Below are positions 10,328 through 20,215 of a DNA stretch of 64,000 nucleotides, in pieces. Within the stretch, counting starts at the first letter, position 1. The number at the start of each line of letters is the position of its first letter. The stretch is from NCBI RefSeq assembly GCF_001315105.1, contig NZ_BAZR01000002.1, positions 62,001 through 126,000 on the forward strand. The letters are read 5' to 3'. Position numbers and translations under genes: made by a program. The DNA is from Paenibacillus sp. JCM 10914. Its GTDB lineage: Bacteria; Bacillota; Bacilli; Paenibacillales; Paenibacillaceae. Below the pieces are notes generated by a model. That model saw only the letters and a list, made by a program, of their open reading frames with translations, was not told the origin of the DNA and did not search any database.

Positions 10328-10431
10328 TTTAGAGGTTGCCTGAATATGGGCAATATTAACCTTGGCTTGGATGTTCGATCTCACCGTCGGTACCTAGGCC
10401 AATGGCGATTATAATGAAGGAGGTGAACAGG

Positions 10432-10701
10432 ATGGCATTGACTCAAGAACGTAAACAACAACTGATTGACGAGCACAAAACTCATGAGTCCGATACAGGA
10501 TCCCCAGAGGTGCAAATCGCTATCCTAACGGAAAACATTACGAGTCTGACTGACCACTTGCGTACGCACAAGAAGGATCATCATTCCCGTCGTGGTTTGT
10601 TGAAGATGGTCGGCCAACGCCGTAAGTTGCTTGCATACTTGAAGAACAAGGATGTTAAACGTTACAGTGCTTTGATCGAGAAGCTTGGATTGCGTCGCTA
10701 A
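10432..10701 (+). CDS. rpsO: 30S ribosomal protein S15
   Basis: S15 is a primary 16S rRNA-binding protein of the small subunit platform. The 89-residue product starts [10 protein letters not shown] and carries the family stretch [16 protein letters not shown] and the C-terminal [13 protein letters not shown] use ATG 10432, preceded by GAAGGAGGTGA. An in-frame upstream ATG at 10402 lacks a ribosome site. Its own promoter precedes it and a hairpin terminator follows. Confidence 0.97.
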   Translation: MALTQERKQQLIDEHKTHESDTGSPEVQIAILTENITSLTDHLRTHKKDHHSRRGLLKMVGQRRKLLAYLKNKDVKRYSALIEKLGLRR

Positions 10702-10726
10702 TCATCCATAAGATTTACGAAAAAAC

Positions 10727-10783
10727 AGCCTGGTTGTCCACTGTCCTTCTTGGAACGACAGCGGCACAGCCGGGCTCTTTTCT
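10727..10783 (+). terminator. Terminator-like hairpin after rpsO
   Basis: An imperfect stem pairs AGCCTGGTTGTCC with GGCACAGCCGGGCT, with an inner CTGTC/GACAG stem. It is followed by CTTTTCT. Confidence 0.55.
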
Positions 10784-10872
10784 AAGTAGGCCCGCTATTG
10801 ATTCCGCTTCGATAGGGAATTTTCATATATCCAATTAACCAAAAAAATTCTATCCCCATAAGGAGGGATTAC

Positions 10873-12978
10873 ATGGAAACACGTGTCGAAATGCAGCTTG
10901 GTGGCAGACCCTTGGTATTCGAAACAGGGCGACTCGCGAAACAGGCTAATGCGGCTGTTATGGTTCGCTACGGCGAAACAGCAGTCTTGTGTACAGTGAC
11001 AGCTTCCAGTGAACCGAAAGATTTGGACTTTTTTCCACTGACGGTCAACTACGAGGAGCGCTTGTACGCAGTAGGTAAAATCCCCGGCGGATTTATTAAG
11101 CGCGAAGGCAGACCGAGCGAGAAAGCGATTCTTGCGAGCCGTCTGACCGACCGTCCGATTCGTCCATTGTTCCCGGAAGGATTCCGTAATGACGTACAGG
11201 TGCTGAACCTGGTCATGAGCGTGGATCAGGATTGTGAGCCGGAGATTGCCGCAATGATCGGTACTTCTGCTGCTCTGAGCATATCGGATGTTCCATTTAA
11301 TGGTCCAATCGGAGGCGTGGCGGTAGGTCGCATCGACGGGAAGTTCGTCGTTAACCCTGATATCGCCCAGCAGGAAGCGAGTGATCTTTATCTGGTCGTA
11401 GCCGGTACCAAAGATGCGATCATGATGGTAGAAGCCGAAGCGAACGAACTGCCTGAGGAAGTTATGCTCGAAGCGATTATGTTCGGACATGAAGAGATCA
11501 AGGGCATCGTAGCGAAGATTGAAGAGCTGGTAGCTGCTTGCGGTAAACCGAAGATGGAAGTGAAGCTGCATGCGGTTAACGAAACGGTAGATCGTGACGT
11601 TCGTACATATGCGGAGGCTCGTCTTGTCGAGGCGGTTCGAATCGAAGAGAAGCATGCACGTCAAGATGCAATCGACGAAATTAACAACGAAGCGTATGCT
11701 GTATTTGAAGAGAAATATATCGAAACACCGGAATTGCTGAAGGATGTCAAGGAAGTTCTCCATGATATCGTGAAAGAAGAAGTGCGGCGTCTTATTACGC
11801 ACGATAAGGTACGTCCAGATGGTCGTGGGCTGTCGGAGATCCGTCCGATCGATTGCGATACGAGCTTGCTTCCAAGAACGCATGGTTCTGGTCTGTTCAC
11901 ACGTGGACAAACCCAGGCCCTCAGTGTGTGTACACTCGGTGCTCTCGGCGATGTTCAAATTTTGGATGGTATTGATCTGGAAGAGACGAAGCGCTTCATG
12001 CATCATTACAACTTCCCGCCGTTCAGCGTAGGTGAAGCCCGCCCACTGCGTGCTCCTGGCCGTCGTGAGATCGGTCATGGTGCCCTTGGCGAGCGTGCGC
12101 TCTCTAAAGTCATTCCGAATGAAGTCGATTTTCCTTACACGATTCGTCTCGTATCCGAGGTTATCGAGTCTAACGGATCGACTTCCCAAGCGAGCATCTG
12201 TGCAAGCACACTCGCAATGATGGATGCTGGTGTACCGATTAAAGCTCCAGTTGCAGGTGTGGCTATGGGCTTAATCAAAGACGGCGAGCATGTATCGATC
12301 CTGACCGATATTCAAGGCATGGAAGATCACCTCGGCGATATGGATTTCAAGGTTGCGGGTACTCCGGCAGGGGTAACGGCAATCCAGATGGATATCAAGA
12401 TCGACGGCATTGATCGCTCCATTCTGCAGGAAGCGTTGCAGCAGGCCAAAGAAGGACGTATTCATATCCTTGGCAAGATGGCAGAGTCGATCCAGCAGCC
12501 ACGAGAAAGCCTGTCGCAGTATGCACCAAAAATCATCACAATGCATATCAATCCGGATAAGATTCGTGATGTCATCGGTGCAGGCGGCAAGATTATCAAC
12601 AAGATCATTGAAGAAACCGGCGTGAAAATCGACATCGAACAGGATGGACGCGTCTTTATTGCTTCATCCAACGATGAAATGAACAAGAAAGCTCTTTCCA
12701 TTATTGAGGGCATCGTTCGCGAAGTGGCTGTAGGTGAAATTTACACAGGTACGGTGAAGCGAATTGAGAAATTCGGTGCCTTCGTTGAAATTCTGCCGAA
12801 CAAAGACGGACTGGTTCACATTTCCCAGCTTTCGACCGAGCGTGTAGCGAAGGTCGAGGATGTCATTGCGATCGGTGATGTCATCACCGTTAAGGTTACG
12901 GAAATCGATCAGCAAGGCAGAATTAATCTGTCCCGCAAAGCGGTATTAACTGCAGAAGCAAGCAAGAGCGGGTCCTAG
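10873..12978 (+). CDS. pnp: Polyribonucleotide nucleotidyltransferase (PNPase)
   Basis: PNPase is the main phosphorolytic 3'-5' exoribonuclease in this group. The 701-residue protein has two RNase PH domains separated by a helical domain, then a KH domain ([17 protein letters not shown], about residues 560-575) and a C-terminal S1 domain ([20 protein letters not shown]). AAGGAGGGAT precedes the ATG. The frame is intact throughout. It lies between rpsO and ylxY as in B. subtilis. Confidence 0.97.
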   Translation: METRVEMQLGGRPLVFETGRLAKQANAAVMVRYGETAVLCTVTASSEPKDLDFFPLTVNYEERLYAVGKIPGGFIKREGRPSEKAILASRLTDRPIRPLFPEGFRNDVQVLNLVMSVDQDCEPEIAAMIGTSAALSISDVPFNGPIGGVAVGRIDGKFVVNPDIAQQEASDLYLVVAGTKDAIMMVEAEANELPEEVMLEAIMFGHEEIKGIVAKIEELVAACGKPKMEVKLHAVNETVDRDVRTYAEARLVEAVRIEEKHARQDAIDEINNEAYAVFEEKYIETPELLKDVKEVLHDIVKEEVRRLITHDKVRPDGRGLSEIRPIDCDTSLLPRTHGSGLFTRGQTQALSVCTLGALGDVQILDGIDLEETKRFMHHYNFPPFSVGEARPLRAPGRREIGHGALGERALSKVIPNEVDFPYTIRLVSEVIESNGSTSQASICASTLAMMDAGVPIKAPVAGVAMGLIKDGEHVSILTDIQGMEDHLGDMDFKVAGTPAGVTAIQMDIKIDGIDRSILQEALQQAKEGRIHILGKMAESIQQPRESLSQYAPKIITMHINPDKIRDVIGAGGKIINKIIEETGVKIDIEQDGRVFIASSNDEMNKKALSIIEGIVREVAVGEIYTGTVKRIEKFGAFVEILPNKDGLVHISQLSTERVAKVEDVIAIGDVITVKVTEIDQQGRINLSRKAVLTAEASKSGS

Positions 12979-13029
12979 TATAAGGATCTTGCTTGCTTCT
13001 TAGGAATAGACCAACATAGAATCAGATAG

Positions 13030-13066
13030 AAAAAAGAGACAGAACCTATATTCTGGCTCTTTTTTT
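13030..13066 (+). terminator. Rho-independent terminator of pnp
   Basis: The stem AAAAAAGAG-CAGAA / TTCTG-CTCTTTTTTT with a short loop ends in a run of seven T. It is a clean intrinsic terminator. Confidence 0.85.
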
Positions 13067-13157
13067 GATGTGGGTCTTTGAATCAACGCTGCACATATTT
13101 TCTACTCTTTTCTCATAAGATGGGACAAAGCTCCTTATAGGAAGGGTGGAAAAGCCC

Positions 13158-14144
13158 ATGTATGGTAAAAAGATTGCAGTGCTGCTGACCGGCGCCGCTT
13201 TGGTGTCGGCTGTTGCTGTGTTCAGCGGTGCATGGAACTACGTATCGAGTCTGAGCAGCCATCCGGAATCGCGGCTTACGAGTGTTAACGAGACTGCAGT
13301 AGATTTGGATTTGCTTGCCCAAATCGAGGCGGAGGCTGCCAAAACGCGAATTGAGCCGGTGGATGCCAAGGTGGATTCGGTCTGGAAAGCGGTGCCGGGT
13401 TATAACGGTTTAGAAATCGATGTGGAAGCGACATTTAAATCAGCCACAACTAAGAAGTTTAAGCCAGGTGATTCATTGACGTATATATATCGGCAGATAC
13501 CTGCCAAGGTCACGCTGGATGATCTCGGGGAACATCCGATCTATCGTGGAAATCCCAACAAACCGATGGTGTCCCTCATGATCAACGTCGCTTGGGGCAA
13601 TGAATATCTCGTTCCGATGTTAAATACGCTTGATGCTGAGCAGGTAAAAACTACGTTTTTCCTTGATGGCAGCTGGCTGAAGAAGAATCCCGAGCTGGCG
13701 GGCGAAATATTGAAACGCGGCCATGAAGTCGAAAATCACGCCTATACCCATCCGAATATGAGTCGACTCAGTCGGGAGCGTGCCGAACTCGAGATTGCCA
13801 AGACGCAGGACCTGCTCAAATCAAGTCTGGGGGTGGACAACAAATGGTTCGCACCACCATCGGGCGATTTCAATCAGCAGACGGTGTCCATCGCAGCTGC
13901 TCGCGGATTAAAAACCGTGCTCTGGACCCTGGACACGATTGATTGGAAACATCCGGCACCCGACGCTGTCGTGCAGAAAATCTCCAGTAAGGTTGAACCG
14001 GGATTTCTAATTCTGATGCACCCTACCGATACTTCGTCAGCGGCTCTAAAGGGGATGATCGACGGCATTAGGGCAAAAGGGCTGCAGATTGGAACCGTAA
14101 GTCAGACGTTGTCATCCGATCGAATAATGCCTGGCGGAAGTTGA
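13158..14144 (+). CDS. ylxY: Polysaccharide deacetylase-like protein YlxY
   Basis: This is a NodB-fold protein expected to be anchored outside the membrane: an N-terminal hydrophobic segment (KKIAVLLTGAALVSAVAVF) is followed by a linker and a NodB domain (about residues 130-320). The usual first catalytic motif TFDD is replaced by SLMINVAWGNEY, so the metal-binding aspartate is missing. The second motif (HEVENHAYTHPN) is kept. I infer weak or no deacetylase activity. The start is ATG 13158 after GGAAGGGTGG; 328 residues. Position between pnp and mlpA supports the ylxY assignment. Confidence 0.85.
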   Translation: MYGKKIAVLLTGAALVSAVAVFSGAWNYVSSLSSHPESRLTSVNETAVDLDLLAQIEAEAAKTRIEPVDAKVDSVWKAVPGYNGLEIDVEATFKSATTKKFKPGDSLTYIYRQIPAKVTLDDLGEHPIYRGNPNKPMVSLMINVAWGNEYLVPMLNTLDAEQVKTTFFLDGSWLKKNPELAGEILKRGHEVENHAYTHPNMSRLSRERAELEIAKTQDLLKSSLGVDNKWFAPPSGDFNQQTVSIAAARGLKTVLWTLDTIDWKHPAPDAVVQKISSKVEPGFLILMHPTDTSSAALKGMIDGIRAKGLQIGTVSQTLSSDRIMPGGS

Positions 14145-14170
14145 GTTCCCGTGGTAAAGTTTGATAGAAT
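14141..14170 (+). promoter_or_regulatory. Possible promoter for mlpA
   Basis: TTGAGT (14141-14146) and TAGAAT (14165-14170) are separated by 18 bases. The site lies at the end of ylxY and points toward mlpA. Confidence 0.4.
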
Positions 14171-14244
14171 GAATAAATTGGCATGGCACTGAGAATTCAG
14201 TGGAAATGAACCAATCTGGATGGAATAGTTAGGGGGCCCAATCT

Positions 14245-15512
14245 TTGAAGAAAATACAGTTGAAAAACGGCCTGAGAGTGGTAATGGAACAAATTCCGAC
14301 CAGTCGCTCCGTATCTTTCGGTATCTGGGTGAAGACCGGATCTCGTAACGAAACGCCGGAAATTAACGGAATCACGCATTTTATAGAACATATGATGTTC
14401 AAAGGGACGGAACGTTTTGATGCCCGTGCTATTGCTGAGCAATTCGATGCGATCGGCGGCAATGTGAACGCGTTTACGTCGAAAGAATATACGTGTTATT
14501 ATGCTAAAGTGTTGGATGAACATTTGCCGATTGCGGTTGACGTCTTGTCCGACATGTTCTTTAACTCCAAGCTGGATGCCGGTGAATTGGCCAAAGAGAA
14601 GAATGTCATTCTGGAAGAAATCGCGATGTATGAGGATACGCCGGATGACCTGGTTCATGATCTAATGTCCTTATCAGTGTATGGCGATCATCCACTGGCT
14701 TACCCGATCCTAGGACGAAGGACCGACTGGAATCGATGGATTCTCAGGCGTTGAAGTCATATATGGATAGCCATTACACGATTGAGAATACTGTAATCGC
14801 ACTTGCAGGCAACATTACAGAAGAAGTCGTGGAACTGCTGGAGCGTCATTTCGGTGGGTTTGCGAATCATGGAGCGTCAGCGGCACTGACACCACCGGCC
14901 TTCCTGGATGGACTCCAGTTCCGTAAGAAAAAGACAGAGCAAAATCATATCTGCATGTCATTTCCAGGTTGCTCCATCGGCGATGAGCTTCAATACGCAA
15001 TGGTGTTGTTGAATAACGCGATTGGTGGCGGCATGAGCTCCAGATTATTCCAAGAAATCCGTGAGAAACGTGGACTCGCGTACTCCGTGTACTCCTATCA
15101 CAGCTCGAATGCCGACAACGGCATGTTTACGATTTATGCGGGTACAGCGCCTAAACAGACGAAGGAAGTGCTGGAGTTGACGACCGAAATGATGCGTGAT
15201 CTGGCCGTGAACGGGATGTCCGAGGAAGAGATACGGAAAGGCAAGGAACAGCTTAAGGGCAGTTTGATCCTTAGTTTGGAGAGCACAAGCAGCCGAATGA
15301 ACCGTCTTGGCAAGAACGAGCTTATGCTGGGTCGACACTATAGTCTGGATGAGATCATTGAACGGATTGAGCAAGTTGAGATGAAGGATGTAGATGCGGT
15401 TCTGGATCGCATGTTTGGGACTCCGTACGCACTAGCGATGGTAGGAACCTCAGATAAAGCACTGAATGTACTTAGGAGGAATGAATTTGTTGCATTACGT
15501 TCAAATCAATAG
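14245..15512 (+). CDS. mlpA: M16-family zinc metallopeptidase MlpA (frameshifted in this sequence)
   Basis: This pitrilysin-type (M16) peptidase has the inverted zinc motif HFIEH near the N-terminus, followed by the family stretch [16 protein letters not shown]. It starts at TTG 14245. The frame is lost near 14714; adding one base after CCTAGG gives [19 protein letters not shown] and continues to 15512 (about 422 residues corrected). The C-terminal half has the [12 protein letters not shown] segment of the family. Neighbours ylxY and dut match the B. subtilis order. The single missing base is probably a sequence error. Confidence 0.9.
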
Positions 15513-15933
15513 ATTATCGGGTAATGAAGATGTGAAGCTACCTGTCAAAATGTCCGAGCTTGCGGCTGGATTTGACCTGCACGCAGCCGTGGAGTCCCCT
15601 GTCGTTCTTCATCCGGGAGAACGGCAGTTGATCCCGACAGGCTTCGCCATAGCGATGCCGGCAGAACTCGAAGCACAGATCCGCCCACGAAGCGGCCTGG
15701 CTTATAAACACGGGATTACTTGCCTGAATTCGCCAGGTACGATTGATGCGGATTATCGCGGTGAAGTAAAGGTGCTGCTCATTAATCTTGGACAAGAGTC
15801 CTTTACCATCGAACGCAATGAGCGCATCGCGCAGATGGTATTCAAAACCGTACCAGCTGTTGCATTTACCGAGGTGGAAGAGCTGACCGATACCGTTCGG
15901 GGTGTTGGTGGTTTCGGTCATACCGGCAAGTAG
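15487..15933 (+). CDS. dut: Deoxyuridine 5'-triphosphate nucleotidohydrolase (dUTPase)
   Basis: This homotrimeric dUTPase hydrolyses dUTP to dUMP and PPi. All five motifs are present: [34 protein letters not shown] and [11 protein letters not shown]. The start is ambiguous: AGGAGG (15474-15479) nearly abuts ATG 15481, so TTG 15487 or TTG 15490, with normal spacing, are better candidates. I use 15487, giving about 148 residues. The 5' end overlaps the last codons of mlpA. Confidence 0.93.
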   Translation: MLHYVQINRLSGNEDVKLPVKMSELAAGFDLHAAVESPVVLHPGERQLIPTGFAIAMPAELEAQIRPRSGLAYKHGITCLNSPGTIDADYRGEVKVLLINLGQESFTIERNERIAQMVFKTVPAVAFTEVEELTDTVRGVGGFGHTGK

Positions 15934-15974
15934 TACGTACGTTAGCATCTATTGGCATCATACAGAAGCATCCA

Positions 15975-16009
15975 CACCGCTCCGTTACATATCGGAGCGG
16001 TGTTTTTTT
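15975..16009 (+). terminator. Rho-independent terminator of dut
   Basis: A perfect stem CACCGCTCCG / CGGAGCGGTG with an 8-nt loop is followed by seven T. Confidence 0.9.
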
Positions 16010-16041
16010 GCGTGAAAGTGAACGTTTAGCTGATTTGCGCT

Positions 16042-16070
16042 CACCACCCCATAGGCGTCGGCATAAGATG
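16042..16070 (+). promoter_or_regulatory. Sigma-K-like promoter for dpaA
   Basis: CACC at 16042-16045 fits the sigma-K -35 (mACm). After 16 bases, CATAAGATG at 16062-16070 fits the -10 CATANNNTA with one mismatch at the last base. Dipicolinate synthase genes are expressed late in the mother cell under sigma-K in B. subtilis, which agrees. Confidence 0.5.
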
Positions 16071-16109
16071 GTTTATACGTTTCGTTTGAAGAAAGGAGCG
16101 ACGCCTTCC

Positions 16110-17006
16110 ATGCTGACTGGAGTCCGGACCGTCTTTGTTGGGGGAGACGCACGGCAAATCGAAGTAATACGCAAATGTGCTGAGATGGATGCCTCCGTCA
16201 TAATTGTCGGGTTTGAGAAGCTGCAGGATTCTTTTCAAGGGGTTAGTCGCGAGGCACTTGCACCAGAACTGCTAAGTGATGTTGATGCCCTCATACTGCC
16301 CGTGGTTGGTTGTGATGATGAAGGGCGTGTCAGTGCTTTGTTCTCGGAGGGGCCGTTGCGGATTACGGAGGAACATATCGCGGCTATGCCCGATCATGGA
16401 GTGATATATACAGGTATGGCTAAGCCTTATTTGCGGTCACTGTGTGATCAATATCATATCAAACTGGTTGAAATTCTGGAACGCGACGATGTGGCCATTT
16501 ACAATTCCATTCCGACTGCGGAAGGGGCATTGATGATGGCTATCCAGAACACGGATTTTACGATTCACGGATCGACCAGCATGGTGCTCGGCATGGGAAG
16601 AACCGGCTTTACGATGGCGCGCAGCTTGCAAGGGCTGGGGGCCAAAGTCATGATGGGCGTACGTAGATCCGAGCATTATGCAAGAGCGGAAGAAATGGGC
16701 TGGAAGCCTTTTCTGATAAGGGATTTGGGCGCTCATGTACCTGCGGTTGACTTGCTTTTTAACACGATTCCAACTATGATAGTCACAGCACAGATCATCT
16801 CGAAAATGCCTCGGGAGGCCGTTATTATCGATCTCGCCTCCGCTCCTGGCGGATGCGATTTTCGCTATGCCGAGAAACGAGGTATCAAAGCTATGCTCGC
16901 ACCCGGACTACCCGGAATCGTGGCTCCAAAATCAGCCGGCATCATCATGGCCAATACGCTGGTGGAGCTGATTTCTGAAGAAATCAAGATTCGGGGGGAC
17001 GCGTAA
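16110..17006 (+). CDS. dpaA: Dipicolinate synthase subunit A
   Basis: DpaA with DpaB converts a lysine-pathway intermediate to dipicolinic acid, the spore-core chelator of calcium. The protein has an N-terminal domain beginning MLTGVRTVFVGGDARQIEVI and a Rossmann NAD(P)-binding motif GMGRTGFTMARSLQGLG. I start at ATG 16110 with AAGGAG upstream, because MLTG matches the B. subtilis start; a longer reading from 16008 runs through the promoter region. Length is 298 residues. dpaB follows immediately. Confidence 0.93.
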   Translation: MLTGVRTVFVGGDARQIEVIRKCAEMDASVIIVGFEKLQDSFQGVSREALAPELLSDVDALILPVVGCDDEGRVSALFSEGPLRITEEHIAAMPDHGVIYTGMAKPYLRSLCDQYHIKLVEILERDDVAIYNSIPTAEGALMMAIQNTDFTIHGSTSMVLGMGRTGFTMARSLQGLGAKVMMGVRRSEHYARAEEMGWKPFLIRDLGAHVPAVDLLFNTIPTMIVTAQIISKMPREAVIIDLASAPGGCDFRYAEKRGIKAMLAPGLPGIVAPKSAGIIMANTLVELISEEIKIRGDA

Positions 17007-17594
17007 ATGGATTGGAATGGTATAACAGTGGGCTATGCATTGACAGGGTCTCATTGTACACTTGAAGAGGTTATGCCTCAAATTCAGCGGTTTAAGGACG
17101 GGGGAGCCAATGTAGTACCCATTGTCTCCAGTACCATTATGACAACGGATACCCGTTTTGGTACATCGGAAAATTGGCAGAAACAGTTGAAAGATATAAC
17201 GGGGAATGATATTATTTCTACAATTGTCGCGGCGGAGCCACTGGGTCCATCCAAGCTGCTTGACGTACTGGTGATCGCGCCTTGTACGGGAAACACAACC
17301 AGCAAGCTGGCGAATGCTATGACAGACAGTCCGGTATTAATGGCTGCCAAGGCGCAGATGAGAAATTGTCGTCCCTTGGTTCTGGCGATATCAACGAATG
17401 ATGGACTTGGATTGAATGCGGCGAATATCGCAAAACTGCTCGTCACGAAGAACATTTACTTTGTTCCCTTCGGACAGGATAATCCGCAGCAGAAGCCGAA
17501 CTCGCTCGTCGCCAAGATGAACCTGATACCGGAAGCATGTTATGCCGCACTGGAAGGCAAACAGCTCCAGCCCATGATTATAGAATACGCTTAA
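17007..17594 (+). CDS. dpaB: Dipicolinate synthase subunit B
   Basis: This flavoprotein-family subunit is the partner of DpaA in dipicolinate synthesis. The 195-residue product has the flavoprotein-fold stretch VGYALTGSHCTLEE near the N-terminus and VIAPCTGNTTSKLANAMTDSPV in the middle. ATG 17007 directly abuts the dpaA stop; GGGGGACGC at the end of dpaA serves as ribosome site. In B. subtilis asd follows; here a 217-bp gap leads straight to dapG. Confidence 0.93.
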   Translation: MDWNGITVGYALTGSHCTLEEVMPQIQRFKDGGANVVPIVSSTIMTTDTRFGTSENWQKQLKDITGNDIISTIVAAEPLGPSKLLDVLVIAPCTGNTTSKLANAMTDSPVLMAAKAQMRNCRPLVLAISTNDGLGLNAANIAKLLVTKNIYFVPFGQDNPQQKPNSLVAKMNLIPEACYAALEGKQLQPMIIEYA

Positions 17595-17724
17595 GCAGCA
17601 GGGGTAACGTTCCCATATTAAAAGATAACGGCGAGTCAAGATAAGCTGGGTCATGATTTGAGAAATTAGGTAGTTTCCAGAGATATAAATCTTTGGAAGT
17701 GACAACCATTATTCATTTACTAAC

Positions 17725-17755
17725 GAAACGGCCTGGCTTAACAGCCGGCCGTTTC
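17725..17755 (+). other. Hairpin in the dpaB-dapG gap
   Basis: GAAACGGCC-T-GGCT pairs with AGCCGGCCGTTTC around a TAAC loop, giving 13 bp with one bulged T. No U-run follows, so it may be a weak terminator, an attenuator or an RNA-stabilising element. It is the only clear structure in the 217-bp gap where asd would be expected. Confidence 0.5.
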
Positions 17756-17811
17756 AGTCGGTCGGCCCGCTATTTACGTCTCCTGGGCATATATAAACGG
17801 AGGAATATTTC

Positions 17812-19024
17812 ATGCGCATCTTAGTTCAAAAATTCGGCGGGACTTCGTTATCAACATCACAAGCTAGAACCCATGTGATTGGGCATATCCGGCGTGAATT
17901 GGCTAATCAATATCGCCTGGTTGTCGTTGTCTCCGCCATGGGGCGCCGCGGGGAGCCTTATGCGACAGATACCCTGCTGGACTGGATACAGCATAATGGA
18001 AATGCGCTGCCTAATCGGGAGAAGGACTTGCTTCTCGGTTGTGGTGAGATCATCTCGGCAACGACGCTTTGCAGCCTGCTGCAGCACGAAGGGATAACCG
18101 CAACGGTAATGACGGGGGCTCAAGCCGGATTTGTAACAGACGATCAATTCGGAAATGCGCGTATCAAGGATGTTAGGCCAGAGCGGGTGTTGAAGGAATT
18201 GGAGTTGTACGAGGTCGTTATCGTGACCGGCTTTCAAGGCCAGACCGAGACGGGTGATATGACTACGCTGGGCCGGGGAGGAAGCGATACGTCGGCAACA
18301 GCGCTCGGAGCTTCTCTCCGGGCCGAGATGGTAGACATTTATACGGATGTCAACGGTATTCTGACTGCGGACCCGCGAATCGTTGAGGACGCAAGACCGC
18401 TTAGCTATGTAAGTTATACGGAAATTTGCAACATGGCCCATCAAGGAGCCAAGGTGATCCATCCGAGAGCCGTTGAAATTGCGATGCAGTCTCAAATCCC
18501 GGTCAGTAAGATCAACGTTCTCCGATGATGAAGGAACATTGGTTACACAGCCTGAGGGCTTCCGCGATATACAAACCGGCATCGTAGACCGCTTTGTTAC
18601 GGGAGTTGCGTATGTCAGCAACATCACGCAAATCTCGGTGGAGTGTGATCGTACGGAAGGATTGCAGTTGAAGGTATTTCAATCCATGGCGGAAAACTCC
18701 ATCAGTGTAGATTTTATTAATGTAACCCCTACGGGTGTGCTCTATACGGTCTTTGATAGCGATTCAGAGAAAGCGATTGAAGTGCTGCAAAGTCTGAATC
18801 TCAAGCCCAAGAGCCTATCCGGTTGCGCCAAGGTATCGGTCATTGGCGGCGGAATTAACGGAGTTCCAGGTATTATGGCCAAGATCGTAGAATCGTTATG
18901 CGAGCACGATATCTCTATCTTGCAATCTGCGGACTCGAACACGACCATATGGGTTCTGGTGAAAAAAGAAGATATGGCACAAGCGCTTAGAGCGCTTCAT
19001 CATAAATTTGAGCTTCATCGATAA
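17812..19024 (+). CDS. dapG: Aspartate kinase I DapG (frameshifted in this sequence)
   Basis: DapG phosphorylates aspartate at the entry of the lysine/diaminopimelate/dipicolinate branch. The N-terminal kinase domain starts MRILVQKFGGTSLST. The C-terminal part has two ACT domains (including SVIGGGINGVPGIMAKI). The frame shifts near 18505, where IPV is followed in another frame by VRSTFSDDEGTLV. Restoring it needs two added bases (or one removed). Adding two gives 404 residues, the length of B. subtilis DapG. GGAGGAA precedes ATG 17812. I read the break as a sequence error. Confidence 0.9.
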
Positions 19025-19102
19025 AGGGATTTATTTCTAAATTACACATATAGCGAAGTGTGTTTTCCATCGTTTGCGGGAAATCATGAAGGAGGAGTCA
19101 TT

Positions 19103-19993
19103 GTGGTGGATTTCGGAAGGCTGATAACAGCCATGGTAACCCCATTTGATCAAGAGGGCAGGATCAATTGGGACGAGACGGCAAGACTGATTGAATATCT
19201 GATTGTGGAGCAGAAGTCCGATTCGCTTGTAGTCGCGGGAACGACAGGTGAGTCACCGACATTGAGTGAAGAGGAAAAGCTTGAATTGTTTGCTTTTGCC
19301 GTGAAACAAGCGAACGGACGCAGTAAGATTATCGCTGGAACCGGAAGCAACAACACGGCGCATTCTGCAGCGTTGACCAAACAAGCAGAGGATTGTGGTG
19401 TGGACGGAATCCTCTTGGTCGCGCCGTACTACAATAAACCGAATCAAGAGGGACTGTTCCAGCACTTTGCTGCAATTGCGGCGGCAACCAGCTTGCCGGT
19501 CATGCTGTATAACGTTCCTGGACGGACCGGGATCAGTATCAGCACGGCAACGACCCTGCGCCTTGCCCAAATCCCGAATATAGTTGCAACCAAAGAGTGT
19601 GCCTCCATTGACCAGGTTACCAGCATCGTTATGGGAGCACCGGAGGGCTTCATCGTATATTCCGGTGATGATTCTGCTGCCTTGCCCGCACTATCTGTAG
19701 GGGCATACGGCATCGTTAGTGTGGCTAGTCATGTGTGCGGGGCTGCAATGAAGGATATGATTAACGCCTACATTGAAGGGGATACTAAGGAAGCAGCCAG
19801 ACTGCATCGATCCTTGTTCCCATTATTCAAAGGTTTGTTTGAATGTCCTGAACCGCTTCCGAATCCATCTGCCGTTAAGTTCGCACTCAATCAACGTGGA
19901 TACATCGTTGGCGATGTTCGTCTACCGTTAATCTCTCCGAGCGAAAGCGAGGCAGCTTATATAAGTCGATTGTTGTCTTCTTACTCATATTAA
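19103..19993 (+). CDS. dapA: 4-hydroxy-tetrahydrodipicolinate synthase
   Basis: DapA condenses pyruvate with aspartate semialdehyde, committing carbon to diaminopimelate and dipicolinate. The TIM-barrel protein shows GTTGESPTLS, the catalytic tyrosine segment MLYNVPGRTG and the Schiff-base lysine in IVATKE. I start at GTG 19103 with AAGGAGGAG at 19089-19097; 296 residues. It follows dapG and is closed by a strong hairpin terminator. Confidence 0.95.
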   Translation: MVDFGRLITAMVTPFDQEGRINWDETARLIEYLIVEQKSDSLVVAGTTGESPTLSEEEKLELFAFAVKQANGRSKIIAGTGSNNTAHSAALTKQAEDCGVDGILLVAPYYNKPNQEGLFQHFAAIAAATSLPVMLYNVPGRTGISISTATTLRLAQIPNIVATKECASIDQVTSIVMGAPEGFIVYSGDDSAALPALSVGAYGIVSVASHVCGAAMKDMINAYIEGDTKEAARLHRSLFPLFKGLFECPEPLPNPSAVKFALNQRGYIVGDVRLPLISPSESEAAYISRLLSSYSY

Positions 19994-20010
19994 TCAAATC
20001 CGTTTCGCTT

Positions 20011-20050
20011 GAAGCCGCTTCCCGGGAATGTCCAGGAAGCGGCTTCTTGC
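20011..20050 (+). terminator. Terminator after dapA
   Basis: The stem GAAGCCGCTTCC / GGAAGCGGCTTC with a 12-nt loop is followed by TTGCT. The stem is strong but the T tract is short. Confidence 0.65.
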
Positions 20051-20100
20051 TATGAGAGGCGCCGGTTTGGGGTAAGCTATGCTACATAGTGGCGGCTGAC

Positions 20101-20130
20101 TTGTGTTTTGAGTTTTTCATCATGTATAAT
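20101..20130 (+). promoter_or_regulatory. Promoter for rnjB
   Basis: TTGTGT (20101-20106) is followed after 18 bases by a perfect TATAAT (20125-20130), leaving a leader of about 80 nt in front of the rnjB start. Confidence 0.55.
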
Positions 20131-20215
20131 GAAATCAATGACTGGGTGCGGTATATTTTTGAAATTTAATATAACAATGGTACGACGTCCAATACTATAG
20201 GAGGGTTAGATTCAT

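Noticed and set aside
10795..12189. 464-codon open frame on the - strand opposite pnp
   Set aside because: It is an antisense shadow of a strongly conserved gene, with no ribosome site or recognisable protein.
17595..17811. A lysine riboswitch or asd remnant in the dpaB-dapG gap
   Set aside because: The gap is too short for a lysine riboswitch, and none of the three frames gives asd-like sequence. Only a hairpin is visible.
17857..18627. 256-codon open frame on the - strand opposite dapG
   Set aside because: Both dapG frames are clearly conserved on the + strand. The reverse reading has no start signal or homology.
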